Shown here piece by piece: positions 33,955 to 45,738 of a stretch of 64,000 nucleotides of DNA. The position numbers and the translations under genes are program-made. The stretch lies in NCBI GenBank assembly GCA_946406115.1, contig OX291561.1, positions 3,340,273 to 3,404,272 on the forward strand, read 5' to 3'. The notes under the pieces are model-generated. The model did not search any database and was not told the origin of the DNA. It worked only from the letters and a program-made list of their open reading frames with translations. Every line of letters starts with the position of its first letter. Position 1 is the first letter of the stretch. The DNA comes from Apoda limacodes (taxonomy: Eukaryota; Arthropoda; Insecta; Lepidoptera; Limacodidae).

Positions 33955-35234
33955 TATCTTCCAAGTCACCCTCAAGGAATTTCAACTCTGTTTCATGCGT
34001 TGTTTGAGGGAGAACTGTAACTCGAGTTAACAAAACAAGTGTTTAAGTAAGTGCTCAACGATCTAACTGTCTTAACTCTTTGATACCTTCCTTTCTGAGT
34101 TTGGTAGTTTAAATATTTCAAAAATGTAGGTACTTTGAACTTGTGCAAGCGTAAATAAGTTTTCTCTATGTTTGGCAAAGTGTTTTTATCAGAGATAATT
34201 ATTAAATAAATTGTTTAATAGACAATTAGGACTATGGTTATACTATATTTGTGAAAAACATGTGTTTAAAAACGCATAATATTGTGGGAAAATACCTTTC
34301 ATATAATCAGTAATAAAACGCGAAAATTTTAAAACTTATATGGTTATACGTGTATAAGTTTTTGACAATGATAAAATGCGAACTAAGTAAGGCTACATAG
34401 ATGATGATATGTGTCTTTTTCAAAAAAAATTCGATTAAAAAATTAGTTATATGTTACTAAACAATAATATATGTTCTGATGTTAGCCGATTCCAGTGACG
34501 AAAAGTGGTATGAATTTACGAGGGACGCTCGATCGCCCATATATTGAACTAATCCCTAATTATCTAATTAGGCATATCTAACTTACCGCCTAAACTACGA
34601 AATCTATTATTAGAAAGGTCAAAGCCAAAAGTGATATCGATTCGAATTACGCTTCTTTGCTTTTTCACGACTATATAAGTAACAGAATAATTGAGCAAAA
34701 TACCCTTTTTTTCCTTTTATTTATTGATAGGCAGCCGTAACAAGTTCCCATCAATAATATTGTCAGTCGAATGGATTGATATTGACATGACAGAAAAATT
34801 GGCAGGATGTTTTCACACCATAGAGAAATAGAGATCGTATCGCCGCGCCATATTTGTTTGTCTGACAAACCATTGTCTATAAGTATGACCAACCCAATTT
34901 TACATATCAGTAAGGCACCTTTGTGTGAACACTTGATAGTATTAAATCTGTTTGAATCTTAAACCATGTTTTTTGTCGCTCGAATAGATAATTTTGTTGT
35001 CCCTTGCGTAATTTTTGTTGTTAGAATATTTACAGCGACCGCTTTGCAATAGCAGTTGTTTATGTTCATCCATTAGTTTGAATACCGATTTCATTAAGTT
35101 TCTAATTATTTGTATAATATTAATACCAAGTCACGTGTTAACATTAATATACTCATTTAAGCTAAAACAATGCTATTAGGTAACTGCATTAAATGCAAGC
35201 TTTCATGCAGATGATAATAGATTATACACGTATT
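33955..35234. other. No gene recognised
   Basis: AT-rich sequence without recognised elements. Confidence 0.5.
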
Positions 35235-35420
35235 AGCTTTTTCCCGCGGCTCTGCCCGCGCTAAATTTGGTTTCACACGAAAACTTGGATTCTCCGGAAA
35301 ACTGTGTTAATTCTAGGTATATCCCACTGGTACCTATCTCAATTCCTCTGCGTATTCCAAATTACATCGAAATCGGATTTGTTTTTGTGTCCTAAAGGAG
35401 AAACAAATATATTAACTTAC
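35235..35420 (+). mobile_element. Fragment of common lepidopteran tail repeat
   Basis: CCCGCGGCTCTGCCCGCGCT, then a region with TACATCGAAATCGGATTTG and CTAAAGGAGAAACAAATAT. This arrangement (GC-rich CCGCGGC...CCGCG head, then ATCGAAATCGG) occurs in the related copy at 55348-55558. The 3' end is missing here. Probably derived from an RTE-type LINE or its SINE. Confidence 0.55.
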
Positions 35421-36820
35421 CAACTTTCGCGTTTATTATTTTAGTAGAACCTACTAGTAGCGATAATTGATTTCTTCACCTTTCGCTGTCCTTAAATCTT
35501 TTACTTCTTAGACCTTCGTGCCTTGTGTAATGTTAAAGGCTAAGTTAAGAATGTTCTGAATGTCAATAATACCATTGACGGACTAAGGCACCAGCTGGTT
35601 ATTGATCGATGACTGCGGATGTACGACAGACAACCGACTTTACTTTAGTTTTATGATGTAAGAAAGCTTTTAGTGAAATTGATATCTACTTCACTCCAGA
35701 AACAAGTGAAGACATCATTATAAAAACAATATTGTTTTGTCAAGAAACAATGGAGATGGTATTTTGAATTACAAATACATTTAACTAAGTACTTTTATAT
35801 TTTTCTAACAACGAGTTATTTTTTCTAACAATAAAACTGATATATTTTTGGATTGTTTCATGCTGCTTGTATAACTTACATACAATGATATGTTAAGCCT
35901 AAATTTGTTAAAGAAACTTTTTAATAAAATTGGAAAACTTGAAATCCGCCGAAAACTGCGGCCTCTTAATTATTTTTGCTGCTGGATACTTAAATTACAT
36001 CGCTCGAATCATATTTAATCACCTTTTCGCGTTTGATTTAAAGTACCTAGCACTCCCCCATGATGTATATGAAATCATCATTAATGAACGGTCGACCGAT
36101 ACATACATTACTACGTTAATTAATGTGAACTGTGTATGTGAATGTAAACAGATTCATTTTATTTATTAAATCCTTCAATTTATTACATTTTGGAACACAG
36201 TAACAACACATCACTTGCTTTGCTTTAACAGTTTACTTGTTTCTAGTTTTTTTTTTTTAATTTTTTTTTATTTTTTTTTTATTGTTGGACAGTGTTGCAA
36301 CACTTTAAGCCTTGTAGTTATAATTTTATGGAGAAAGTACGAGTCCCTAATACTTAGTTATAGTTTTAACAGGATAATGAGGCGTAACACATTATGTCCC
36401 TTCATAACGGCTTAAAAGGGAAGTTTGGACATATGCGTGGTGCGTGGGATGAACTTGTTCACACTCTACGGTAATTTACCGACGGGAATTTTGTGTAAAT
36501 AAATACTTTAACTAAGTCATTAATTTTCGGTCTAAAATAAAAATTACGAGCTTCAAAATAGGAAATTAAGTTGAGAACTTAGGTCATTGACATTTATATT
36601 AAATTTTAAACGTTAATAGAATAAAACGCCTGAAATCAACTTATGTGATTGCGAAAAAGGATTGACTTTAAAAGGTTCACAAACTTTGAGAGTCGCAAAA
36701 TTGAATGCATAACAATTTTCGGTTGATAAATCAATTGATCATCTTCTAAACACTGACGTTTCCAAGTAGTTTTAATCTGAAATATTTGATTCCTTGAATA
36801 TTAACTGAGTAAGAAAAAAA
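35421..36820. other. No gene recognised
   Basis: AT-rich, with a long thymine-rich stretch at 36248-36282. Confidence 0.5.
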
Positions 36821-36945
36821 ACCGGCCAATGTGTGTTGGACTTCCCGCATTTCGGGTTCCGTACCAAATGTAAAATATAAGCTGTCCAACTGGCAAAATT
36901 ATTTACTTCTTCCACCACTTCTGTACACATTAGACCGCAAAATCA
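36821..36945 (+). mobile_element. GGTTCC-type repeat, truncated head
   Basis: CCGGCCAATGTGTGTTGGAC and TTTCGGGTTCCGTACC match the first 45 bases of the neighbouring copy, then homology is lost. Confidence 0.6.
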
Positions 36946-36956
36946 ATATAAAAAAA

Positions 36957-37370
36957 TCGGCCAAGTGCGAGTCGGACTCGCGCACGGAGGGTTCCATACC
37001 ATTATCTATAAAAACGGCAAAAAAAACAGCCGTTTTTTGTATAAGAGCTCTCCGTAAATATTTGTATTATTTTAATTTAATAATTTATTTCTAAAGTGAT
37101 TATTTCAAGCGTCTACCTGTTGCCGTTATGAATATCGAGCTACAACTAGCAAAAAAGCACGTTTTTCGTATGGAAGCCCCCTTAAATATTTATTTTAGTC
37201 TGTTTTGTAGTATTTGTTGTTATGACAACAAAAATAAATCATCGCAAAAAATTTCAACTGTGTAACTATCACGCTTCATGAGATACAGCCTGGTGACAAA
37301 CGGACAGACGAACAGCGAAGTCTTAGTAATAGGGTCCCGTTTGTACCCTTTGGGTACGGAACCCTAAAAT
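36957..37370 (+). mobile_element. GGTTCC-type interspersed repeat, near full-length
   Basis: Starts TCGGCCAAGTGCGAGTCGGA and GGAGGGTTCCATACC, passes ACCTGTTGCCGTTATGAATA, GAGATACAGCCTGGTGAC and AGGGTCCCGTTTGTACCC, and ends TTTGGGTACGGAACCCTAAA. AGGGTTCC near the head and GGAACCCT at the end are inverted, giving subterminal inverted repeats. About 414 bp, non-coding. A second copy of the same variant is at 44065. Confidence 0.8.
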
Positions 37371-37920
37371 AAGGGAATTTAAAAGAGAAAAACTTAGTTA
37401 AAAATATACATCACATCAAAGTGATTTAATAATGCATTACTTTCGTTTTATATTCCCAACCTTATGAAGGTTCGTGGGTGGCAGCTGCTCCCGTACCTGC
37501 AGTACAACATTTTACAATAATGTAAACTTTGTTAATCGATCTCAAGTGGTACAGTTTCGTTTCCTTTCATCTCTGTATGTAATAAGGAAGCACTGGTAAA
37601 TTGCATGCAATGTGGATGCATTAGGTTTGTATGCAATTACGCGCTACCGACGCTACCGAGACGCTACCGACGGTGATTGTTATTGCATCAGTACTATCGT
37701 TACTTTGGAGTAATCTTTTTTGAAGAAAGACATATTTTTCTTCGTTGTCGTGATAATTATACGGAATATAGGTTTGAAGTTGTTAGGTCACATTACGAAA
37801 ATTGACGTGAATAGTTGTCACTGGATAAAATATTCTAAAATTATTAAGTATTGTAAAATTGTAACTACAATTACAAAAGTTGAATTAACATTTTGTACAT
37901 TTTGTGTTTATAATGTTTAA
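37371..37920. other. No gene recognised
   Basis: Contains a short tandem CGCTACCGA motif (37642-37670). Otherwise AT-rich. Confidence 0.5.
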
Positions 37921-38030
37921 TTGCCAGCCTTCATACGTCCCCACTGCTGGGGCACGCCCTACCCTCTTAAGAGAGGGTGATTGGGCCATATTCCACACGC
38001 GGGCCCAGTGCGGATTGTGCACATTAACGA
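37921..38030 (-). mobile_element. SINE family A tail fragment (minus)
   Basis: Plus strand GCCAGCCTTCATACGTCCCC, CTGCTGGGGCACGCCC, TTAAGAGAGGGTGATTGGGC and CACACGCGGGCCCAGTGCGG. This is the best-preserved of the solo tails. Confidence 0.85.
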
Positions 38031-38246
38031 TGAAATCATTCAAGAGGCTTAGTTAAGTTTATTGGATAAATGCATTACAGTAGGACATTTTTTAGAAATG
38101 TTGCGTTAAAGAAATCCGTTTATTACCAGTGTTGATAAAGATAATTTAAAAATATTAGGAAGTTTATTTTCTCTCGTTCCACTAGCCCAGTCTCCCAGGG
38201 GATAATACAGCACTCACTATTACACTACGGTTGACACCATTTCGTT

Positions 38247-38440
38247 CGGTAAATGGAACACAGGTGAATAAAAATATGGACTTAGTACACCTGTGTGAAT
38301 AAAGAATAGTGTTTGGTAACCTAAATGCACCCAGGTGAACAAAGATACTATTTGGTAGATTTAATTCACCTAGGTGCATAAGGTATACTATTTCGTTGAC
38401 TTAATGCACCTAGGTGAATTAAGCAGGTGATTTAAGTCTA
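38247..38440 (+). repeat. Degenerate ~40-bp array centred on CACCTNGGTG
   Basis: Palindromic cores at about 38288 (ACACCTGTGTG), 38328 (GCACCCAGGTG), 38367 (TTCACCTAGGTG) and 38406 (GCACCTAGGTG) recur every 38-40 bp, with a half-core ACACAGGTGAATAAA at 38259 and a trailing CAGGTG near 38424. Spacers share ATACTATTTGGTA. The cores resemble CACCTG/CAGGTG E-boxes. No gene is attached. Confidence 0.75.
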
Positions 38441-38559
38441 CGAAAGGAAGAAAAGAGGCTATGGTATTTGGCTGCGTATAACTTACTTCAGTACTATTCT
38501 TTATTCTGTGGTACTGCTTGGATTATTTCGTTCATTATAATTTTGTAACACTAATAATA

Positions 38560-38770
38560 TTAGTTCTTAATCTGTATAGTATATAAAAGAGTAAACCGTC
38601 TGTCTGACATACTTATTCAATGACAAATCAACGCCCAGCCTAATCAACTGGATCTAGAAACTTAAAATTTGGCATTATGGGTACCTATCTTGACTTAGGG
38701 CTCCACTAAGAAAGGATTTTACGAAATTCATCTACTAAAGAAGTAAACTGACAATCCGTTCACTTAGAAG
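38560..38770 (+). repeat. Possible dispersed repeat (CTGGATCTAGAAACTT family)
   Basis: ACTGGATCTAGAAACTTAA, GTACCTATCTTGACTTAGGG and TACGAAATTCATCTAC are laid out like 61990-62130 (ACTGGGTCTAGAGACTTTG, GCGAGTACCTACTAAG, TGTAAAATTCATTCCC). Diverged and non-coding. Confidence 0.35.
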
Positions 38771-41716
38771 TTAAAAAATAAAAAGTGGTATTTGGCCTTT
38801 AAGATAGAAATTTAGATTGACGTGTTTCACCGTATTTAGAAAATCAAACACTATGGGCAATAGGTAAAACCATTTTAAGTAAAACCAAATCAAGGCTACG
38901 CGGACGAAGGGAAAATACTGGTAGGCTAATAATGACAAAGGGACTCTTTTGTGGGCGATTTTGTACCTCAACGATTTATGTTGATAATACATCTAGATTT
39001 TAGTAATATTATACAATACTAAATTCTATATATAAATAAAACACCCGGGTACAGCTAATAATATGTACTTTTGTTCAGAAATCAATAAAAATAAACTTCG
39101 TCTGACTCGACTCACAGTAACTATGATAAAAACTTAACATAATAAATAAACTTAATATAGATTTAAATAAATTAAGTTTATGTTCCATCAATTATTTGGG
39201 TATAAAAAAATTTGGGTCACATCGAAATCTCAACATCGAACATTGATTGAGGTCTTTGAGGTCTACGAATCTTAAAAAAACAGTTTGTTGATCCATTTCT
39301 AGTAAGCAAGCGACAGACACTATATTTTACCTAAGTACGTGTACTTACGTATTATATAAGAATATAAGGAATAAACAAGTTGAGCATGCAAGTCTTAAAT
39401 AAAATTTGTATCAGGAAAGTACGTATGTTAGATGTTGCCGGCAAGTTATTCTCGTTAAATCTACTTCTTACCGAATTCAAAGTATCTTAGGGCAGCTTAT
39501 TTAATATTCAAAGTCTAACTCAAGTAATTATTACCAAGTTTATTTTCCCAATTTACTTTGCGAAAGATAAATTTTCCTCGTATACCCACGGGATGTTACA
39601 CCATTTTCAGTAATTTCCCTTTTTCATTAATTATTCAATTCGGTTGTTAATTTTTAATCAGCACTTACGCCTAATTTAACTCGAAAGAGCGATGGGCCAG
39701 CTATGATCCGGAATTGTAATAAAGTCGTAATGCGGAGTTGATGATAGAAGTCGTTACCAAATAGCGAGGTTACGGCGTGATTTAGGATTTGAAATATTAC
39801 TTTATGTTACTAAAGCTTGAATGAAAAGCTCGACAGAAAGCTCTTTAGAAAAGTAAAATGTTCTTAAGATCAATCGTTAGAATGTTGAAGATATATAGAA
39901 GCTATTTTACCTAGATGGCGTCGTTTTGGATGTCTGAGTAGGAGTATCTAATATTTTATTTAATCTTTGATTAATTTGCCAAAATAATTTATTATTGATA
40001 GGTATTTTTATTGATAATTTAATGGCTGTAATATCATGCACTTGACTGGTTTTCTTTAGCTGTCGAGTAGTACTTAGTTACCTATGAAGTTTGCAGGTTT
40101 TGCGTGTTACTGAAAAGAGTGGATTAGAGTTTATTGAAGCGAACATTTTTAAAGGCGCGGCTACGCATATTTATTGTTTGTATAGAACATGGTGGATAAA
40201 AAGAGATCTTGGCATCTTATGTACAAAAATGTTTTCTACTACACACCTGCAATAAAAAGTTCTTAAGTTCCATACATACTCAATTTCGATAATCAAACTT
40301 TTTGAAACCCCAGTGTAAAATAACTCCCAGGTCAGTTCGAAAAACCGTATGTAATTGCATTTCGTACTCGATGTGGCCAGTTATATTGTTAGCGCGGCCG
40401 TAGAAGACAAATATGCCGTCGCCAGCTGCGGGCGGCCTATAGTCCGGCCGGAATGATGCTGGCCGCTCGTGCCGCGCCGCGTCGCACTGTTATTCATTCT
40501 AATAGACTAAGGTAGTTTTTTTTTTTTTTTTCTAATAAATATCTATATTTTTTTTACTACTATATTGGACTTACAGGTTGTAGAAAAAGTAACGTTCGTA
40601 CCGAGAGCAAAATAGCTTTACCCTCGGAAGAAAATAGTTTCTTCCCTCGAGTAAGATTTTCGGATTTCAACCTTTTTTTATGATCTATGTGTGCCTTATA
40701 CTTAGTATCGATGTATACCATTTTACACACCGTAACGTGTTTAATTTCACGCAAGAACTTAGTTTAAAGATTATGCCAAAGTAATTTAATGAATCAGTGA
40801 GTACCAAAATTAGCTAGTTTCTGAAGCTCATCACTTGGCTTGCGACCGGTGGATCTTTGTGCTTGCAACCGGTTTTTGAACTTGGACTGACGTACTACCC
40901 GTACGTTTCTACAAATATGTAAAAAAGAATGTGCGCTTTACCTAAACCTGTCGCGTGCATGAGTGCACAATTGGAAAGAAGAATAGCCAAGTATATAATA
41001 TCGTTGACAACCATACCTACCGTTGTTTCTATTTTCTAAATAAGGGGTGACACGCGAAGCTTAAATAAATGTCGCGCCGTAAAATGATTCGACCTTGCGT
41101 TTGATTACCTTTTTAAACGGCATTTACCATTGTTTACTGTCGGTACCTAGTTTAATTGTGTACAAGATCTACTCTCAGTGAGCACTTTATACTATGCTGT
41201 ATAATGTGAAGCAGTTTTTTACTTGACTCCAAAAAGATAGTTGTATTTTTGACGTAAATAGTTAACCTCCTCCTTAGGTCCAATGTTCTAGCTGAAGAAC
41301 AAAATGTTCAACTGACTGCCGCCGTTCAGGCGAAAAAAAAACGTTCAAGTCCTGACGACCCAGTGAGCTCACTCTAGTACATAACTTTTTTCGTTTCATA
41401 ATTTAAAATTTGGCGCCCCATGTAATTTTTTTTTTACTTTCATTTGACTGATGGTTCTGTGGCATTTCTTTTTAGTCTAAGAGCAACCAATCAGAGTTCA
41501 TCTGTAATTTTGACCCCGATCTGTCAGCTATATAGCCCTCGCGTGCTCAAGGTAAGTTTTATTTATTTATTTCTACGTAATCAGCGAGTGCTACGTGTGA
41601 CAAAAAAGTATATTTGAACGTTTAGAAGGCGCATTATGTCTATAAATTATTATTTTGAAGAATACTTTTTTTCTCACTACATTTAAATATTATGTTCTCG
41701 TGTGAGGACAGCGAGC
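38771..41716. other. No gene recognised; GC-rich patch
   Basis: Mostly AT-rich. A compact GC-rich patch at 40375-40490 (GCCGTCGCCAGCTGCGGGCG, CGCTCGTGCCGCGCCGCGTC) is the strongest base-composition outlier of this region. A poly(T) run follows at 40516-40530. Confidence 0.5.
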
Positions 41717-41988
41717 TTATGTTCCAATAGTTACCTGCTGACACGTGTACTTATGTTCCAATAGTTACCTGCTGACACGTGTACTTATGTTCCAATAGTT
41801 ACCTGCTGACACGTGTACTTATGTTCCAATAGTTACCTGCTGACACGTGTACTTATGTTCCAATAGTTACCTGCTGACACGTGTACTTATGTTCCAATAG
41901 TTACCTGCTGACACGTGTACTTATGTTCCAATAGTTACCTGCTGACACGTGTACTTATGTTCCAATAGTTACCTGCTGACACGTGTAC
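41717..41988 (+). repeat. Perfect 34-bp tandem repeat, 8 copies, each with CACGTG
   Basis: Units start at 41717, 41751, 41785, 41819, 41853, 41887, 41921 and 41955 and read TTATGTTCCAATAGTTACCT then GCTGACACGTGTAC. I see no base difference between copies. Each unit contains the palindrome ACACGTGT with core CACGTG, the canonical E-box bound by bHLH and bHLH-PAS dimers. So there are eight sites spaced exactly 34 bp apart. Such identity implies recent expansion. Regulatory use is not shown by the sequence. Confidence 0.97.
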
Positions 41989-43368
41989 TTGTAGAAGAAC
42001 ATCGGGCGTTTATTTATTCTTTGTCTTTTTAGTGCTGACTAGAGATATTGAGGATATACTATCGTAATCAGATTTAGAGGATTTTACACCGTCGTATAAT
42101 CAGCACATATTTTGTCAGAAGCATCTGATAAAGATGAAGACAAAGTACCTATAAGGGAGTCTCATCATTGCCGTGGGTTTCGTTTCTACAGATCAAGTGG
42201 CAGCCGGCTACCAAATTCCACTGAAGCACCTTACGTAGTGGTTCAACATGTACCTGGACTTAAAGTAAAAAGAACGAAGTCCCAGTTGATTTGTAACACT
42301 TATGCTATGATTGTGTTCTTTAGGATCTGTTCTATTAAAGATTGTTTGTTGATCTCTCTTATAATAATTTTTTCTTAGTACAAATAAATATTTTCAAGAT
42401 TTTTTTTTACTTTTACTAAGTAAATATTCTCTTATGTGTGTAGGGAAAGGATCATTTTCTTGGAGTTAATGAATTTGCTTTGATACAAAGCAATTTGCGT
42501 TTTTTCAAGTAATCTGTTTTTACCGTGTACCATCTCTTTAACACCCAACAATTTTTTTTTAAAATTACTTTACGACACTTAATACAACTTTTTTTGATTT
42601 GGGCTGCCAAGAATATAATTTAATTAATTTATTTGTTAATACAATGTTCTTGTAGAAGGGCAGTGAGCCCAATTTACTCGTAGTACATAGGCAAAATTTG
42701 CTTGGGTCTAGAAGGATATGGCTGTTATAAGTTTACCCTATCTAAGGCTTAGCATTTGTGCTTGAGTACGTCTCAACTCCGACTTTTTTAAATGCCACTG
42801 CAAATTAACAACCGGCCATAAGTAGTATGTAGTCGGTCAGATCTCAAAGTATACATGATAAACAAAACACAAACACATGTTATCTGATTCTTTTTGTCTA
42901 TGATTTTAATAGAAATAAAGCTAAACTTTAGTACTTAAGACAAAACCAAACTCCCTAAAATCAACATCCCTAAGGTTTCAAAACAACAAATTTGGTCCGT
43001 CAATAAAGTATAGAAAATAAATCCAGGATTAGGTCCTTTTGCTAACGAAATTGTTTGGCTGCGTCATGGAGCGGTGCCCACCTATCGCCATTTTGTATTC
43101 ATAAAACATCGTTACGAAGGAAAACAAGAAGGCATTAAAGTAACCTTTGATGAAATTAGACCGAGCTTTCAGAGGCTATTTGTACGGTTAAGCACTTACA
43201 GTGAATAGTAATTTGCTGAAAAATATTTAGAATGAGACCATGGGTTTTTTCTGGCATTATTTTTTTATATCTTAAATAAAGAAGGTGTACTTCATGGTTA
43301 CTTGTGGTATTTCGCCAATAGAAAAACGACAACTATTTGTCATAAGTATTATTATAAGAACTTGATGC
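41989..43368. other. No gene recognised; short ORF beside the array
   Basis: The 88-codon frame 42112-42378 (from TTG) contains SEASDKDEDKVPI and PYVVVQHVPGLKVK. The N-terminal acidic run recalls transposase leaders, but I cannot assign it. The rest is AT-rich. Confidence 0.4.
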
Positions 43369-43575
43369 CGTGGCTCAGTGGGTGGGTAATGAACGACCTG
43401 CCTGCAGAGCTGAGGAGTGTGGGTTGATTTCTGCACAGGACAAATATTTATGAATTAACATTTGTGTTTGTCTTGAGTCTATACACCTATAGGTGTTTTC
43501 TTTATATCATATGTATATATTGACGAAAAAAAGTATAGGTATTTGTACTTATCCGTTGCCTGGCTACCCGTAATA
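43369..43575 (+). mobile_element. tRNA-headed SINE, family B (plus copy)
   Basis: GCCGTGGCTCAGTGGGTGGG is an A-box-like head. GTGTGGGTTGATTTCTGCAC is a degraded B-box. TTGTGTTTGTCTTGAGTC and TTATCCGTTGCCTGGCTACC match the 24.8-kb copy. Confidence 0.75.
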
Positions 43576-43856
43576 CCAAATTAAAATAAACCCATAGTCC
43601 GAAATATTTTTATGATTATTATAAATATTGAGATCCTTTGACGTTTTATCAGCGTAATCGTATAATTTGTCAATTGATTCAACATAAATTTCCCTGACAG
43701 TACCTACGCTCGTAGTTTGGGCTCGGAACGTTGCAAAGTGCTAAAAGGATTCGGCAAATTTGAAGGGTGTCTATTTCAAAAACTTAATCAAACACGTTTG
43801 GAATTTAAAATTCTTCTTTAAAAATTACAGGCTTGCATAATTGAAACGTATATTTC

Positions 43857-44064
43857 TAGGGTTCGAAAAGAGGAAAAAAGAAACCCTTATAAGATCACTT
43901 TACTCCCCTCTATCTGTCTGTCAAGACCTTTTTGTTAGAAACGCGTGAAGGTATTAAATTTAAATTAATATCCAATACTAAGGTCTACGGTTTCTTGAAG
44001 CTGTAAAAAATTAAGCTTTTAAGTCAATGCAATAATACGATCATTTTTGTCTCATATTGTGACA
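43857..44064 (-). mobile_element. Outer GGTTCC-type repeat, distal half (minus)
   Basis: CTAGGGTTCGAAAAGAGG and CTCTATCTGTCTGTC are the tail of a minus-oriented repeat whose head lies at 44649-44686. The plus-oriented copy at 44065-44503 separates the halves, so that copy is the later insertion. Confidence 0.55.
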
Positions 44065-44503
44065 CAAATAAACGAGTCGGAATCGCGCACGAAGGGTTCC
44101 GTGCCATTATCTACAAAAACGGCAAAAAAATCACGTTTTTTGTATGGGAGCCCCCCTTAAATATTTGTTTTATTTTAATTAAATTATTTATTTTTAAAGT
44201 GACTATAAAACTTATTATTCTGTGAATATTTTAAACGTCTACCTGTTGCCGATATCAATATCGAGCAAAATCGAGTAAAAAAAATTACGTTTATTGTATG
44301 AGAACCCCCTAAAATATTTGTTTTATTCTGTTTCTTAGTATTTGTTATTATAGCGGCAACAGAAATCTTCTTCTGTGAAAATTTCAACTGACTAACTATC
44401 ACCGTTCATGAGATACAGCCTGGTGACAGACGGGCGGACGGACGGACAGCGGAGACCAAGTAATAGGGTTCCACTAATTACATTTTGGGTAAGGAACCCT
44501 AGT
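44065..44503 (+). mobile_element. GGTTCC-type repeat, nested copy
   Basis: GAGTCGGAATCGCGCACGAA, GGGTTCCGTGCCATTATC, CTACCTGTTGCCGATATC, GAGATACAGCCTGGTGACAG and a final GGGTAAGGAACCCTAG. Same variant and length class as 36957-37370. Confidence 0.8.
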
Positions 44504-44690
44504 AAAAACCTTCCATTTGACCTAGAATCATGAAATTTTGCAAGAAGCAAGATTTTGCATCACAAATATAGGGATAAATCCAAAAACTGATAATTAAGGC
44601 ATACACCTGTGAGACTAGATCTCACGATGGAATAATTATCAACATATAATTGCGCGGGTCAGACTCGCACTTGGCCGCTTTTCTTTTACA
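44504..44690 (-). mobile_element. Outer GGTTCC-type repeat, head half (minus)
   Basis: On the minus strand this begins AAAGCGGCCAAGTGCGAGTC, the conserved head, and runs into unique body sequence up to the nested copy. Confidence 0.55.
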
Positions 44691-44994
44691 TCATCATCAG
44701 TAACAATATTGTCATGATTGATTAATAATATTTGTGAAAATTTGAATTGTTTCCCGAACAAAGCGAAGTTTGAAAACTGTCAAAATACTGGATCTGCTAA
44801 TAATTTCTGGATCGTTTTTAAGTCATTTTTACGCTAAGTAGACAAAATATACGAAATATGTATCTATACCTAACTGTATTGAAGTTTTTATTTCTGTTAA
44901 TTAATATTTCTGAAATTAAAATTTGCGTGGTTGTTTAATATATTACGCTGCCTTTTATATTCATAAAATGTAATAATTTGTTGTGTTTAATTCA

Positions 44995-45215
44995 TGTTAT
45001 CCATTGCCTGTAGAGTTGAGGTGCGTGTGTTTGATCTCTGCACAGGACTAACACGTGTATTTGTCTTGAATCTGGGTGTTTTCGTATTTATAAAAAAAGA
45101 GTGTAGTTTTTGTATTCGTTGTCTGCAGGTATCTATTTATACTAGTTTCCCCGTGACAGCTTTGATTAGTTTAGGATCAGACGGCTCTGTGAATAATTTA
45201 GGTGTTGGATACAAA
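44995..45215 (+). mobile_element. tRNA-headed SINE, family B (degraded plus copy)
   Basis: TGCCTGTAGAGTTGAGGTGC, GTGTTTGATCTCTGCACAGG, TTTGTCTTGAATCTGGGTG, TCGTTGTCTGCAGGTATC and TTTAGGATCAGACGGCTC follow the order of the 24.8-kb copy. The A-box half is missing. Confidence 0.65.
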
Positions 45216-45624
45216 ATTGAAATCTAGAAGTAAAAATATAATCGAAAATGTTCGTAAAAATAGGTATTACTTTCGTATAAATCGTCCAAAAGAAATTATA
45301 AGCTTATCTTGAATTGGCACATAAATTGTTTACTTCCACCAATTCAATCGCTTCGTTTAATCTTATGCTGTTGACCTATAAATATATTATAAGGCATTCT
45401 GCCAAAGACGGCGGTCAGCCTTATTCTATTACCAGCCGGGGATAATCTCCTGAACTAATAGGATAATGTGTCGCGATCGGCCAAACAGTTTGTGGACAAA
45501 GATCTGTGACTTATGTGCATATATCAGAAATAGGTACTTAATCATACAGTTGTTATATTTGTTTTGTCCAACGACTGTGCTAATTTATTAAATAAAAGTA
45601 TTGTAGGTATTTTTAATTGAAATA
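45216..45624. other. No gene recognised
   Basis: Unique-looking sequence between repeats. Confidence 0.5.
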
Positions 45625-45738
45625 GTTGAGTTTCTTGCCGGCTCTTTGTAGCGGAAATTAGCATTGTTAAATAGATTGTATTGACGATTTAAAAGTGTTC
45701 TCTGTAAAATTCTTGAATAAATATTATTTGATAGATTT
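45625..45738 (+). mobile_element. LINE tail family T fragment
   Basis: GAGTTTCTTGCCGGCTCTTT, GAAATTAGCATTGTTAAAT, AGATTGTATTGACGATTTAA and TTGAATAAATATTATTTGAT. Close match to 47568-47672. Confidence 0.7.

Noticed and set aside
36215..36415. Membrane-protein-like frame
   Set aside because: Its hydrophobicity comes from a thymine-rich low-complexity stretch.
41717..41988. CRISPR-like regular array
   Set aside because: The units are directly adjacent with no unique spacers and the DNA is eukaryotic; it is a tandem repeat.
42112..42378. 88-codon ORF beside the E-box array as a piggyBac N-terminus
   Set aside because: Only an acidic run (SEASDKDEDKVPI) supports it; no DDE residues, terminal repeats or TTAA duplication found.
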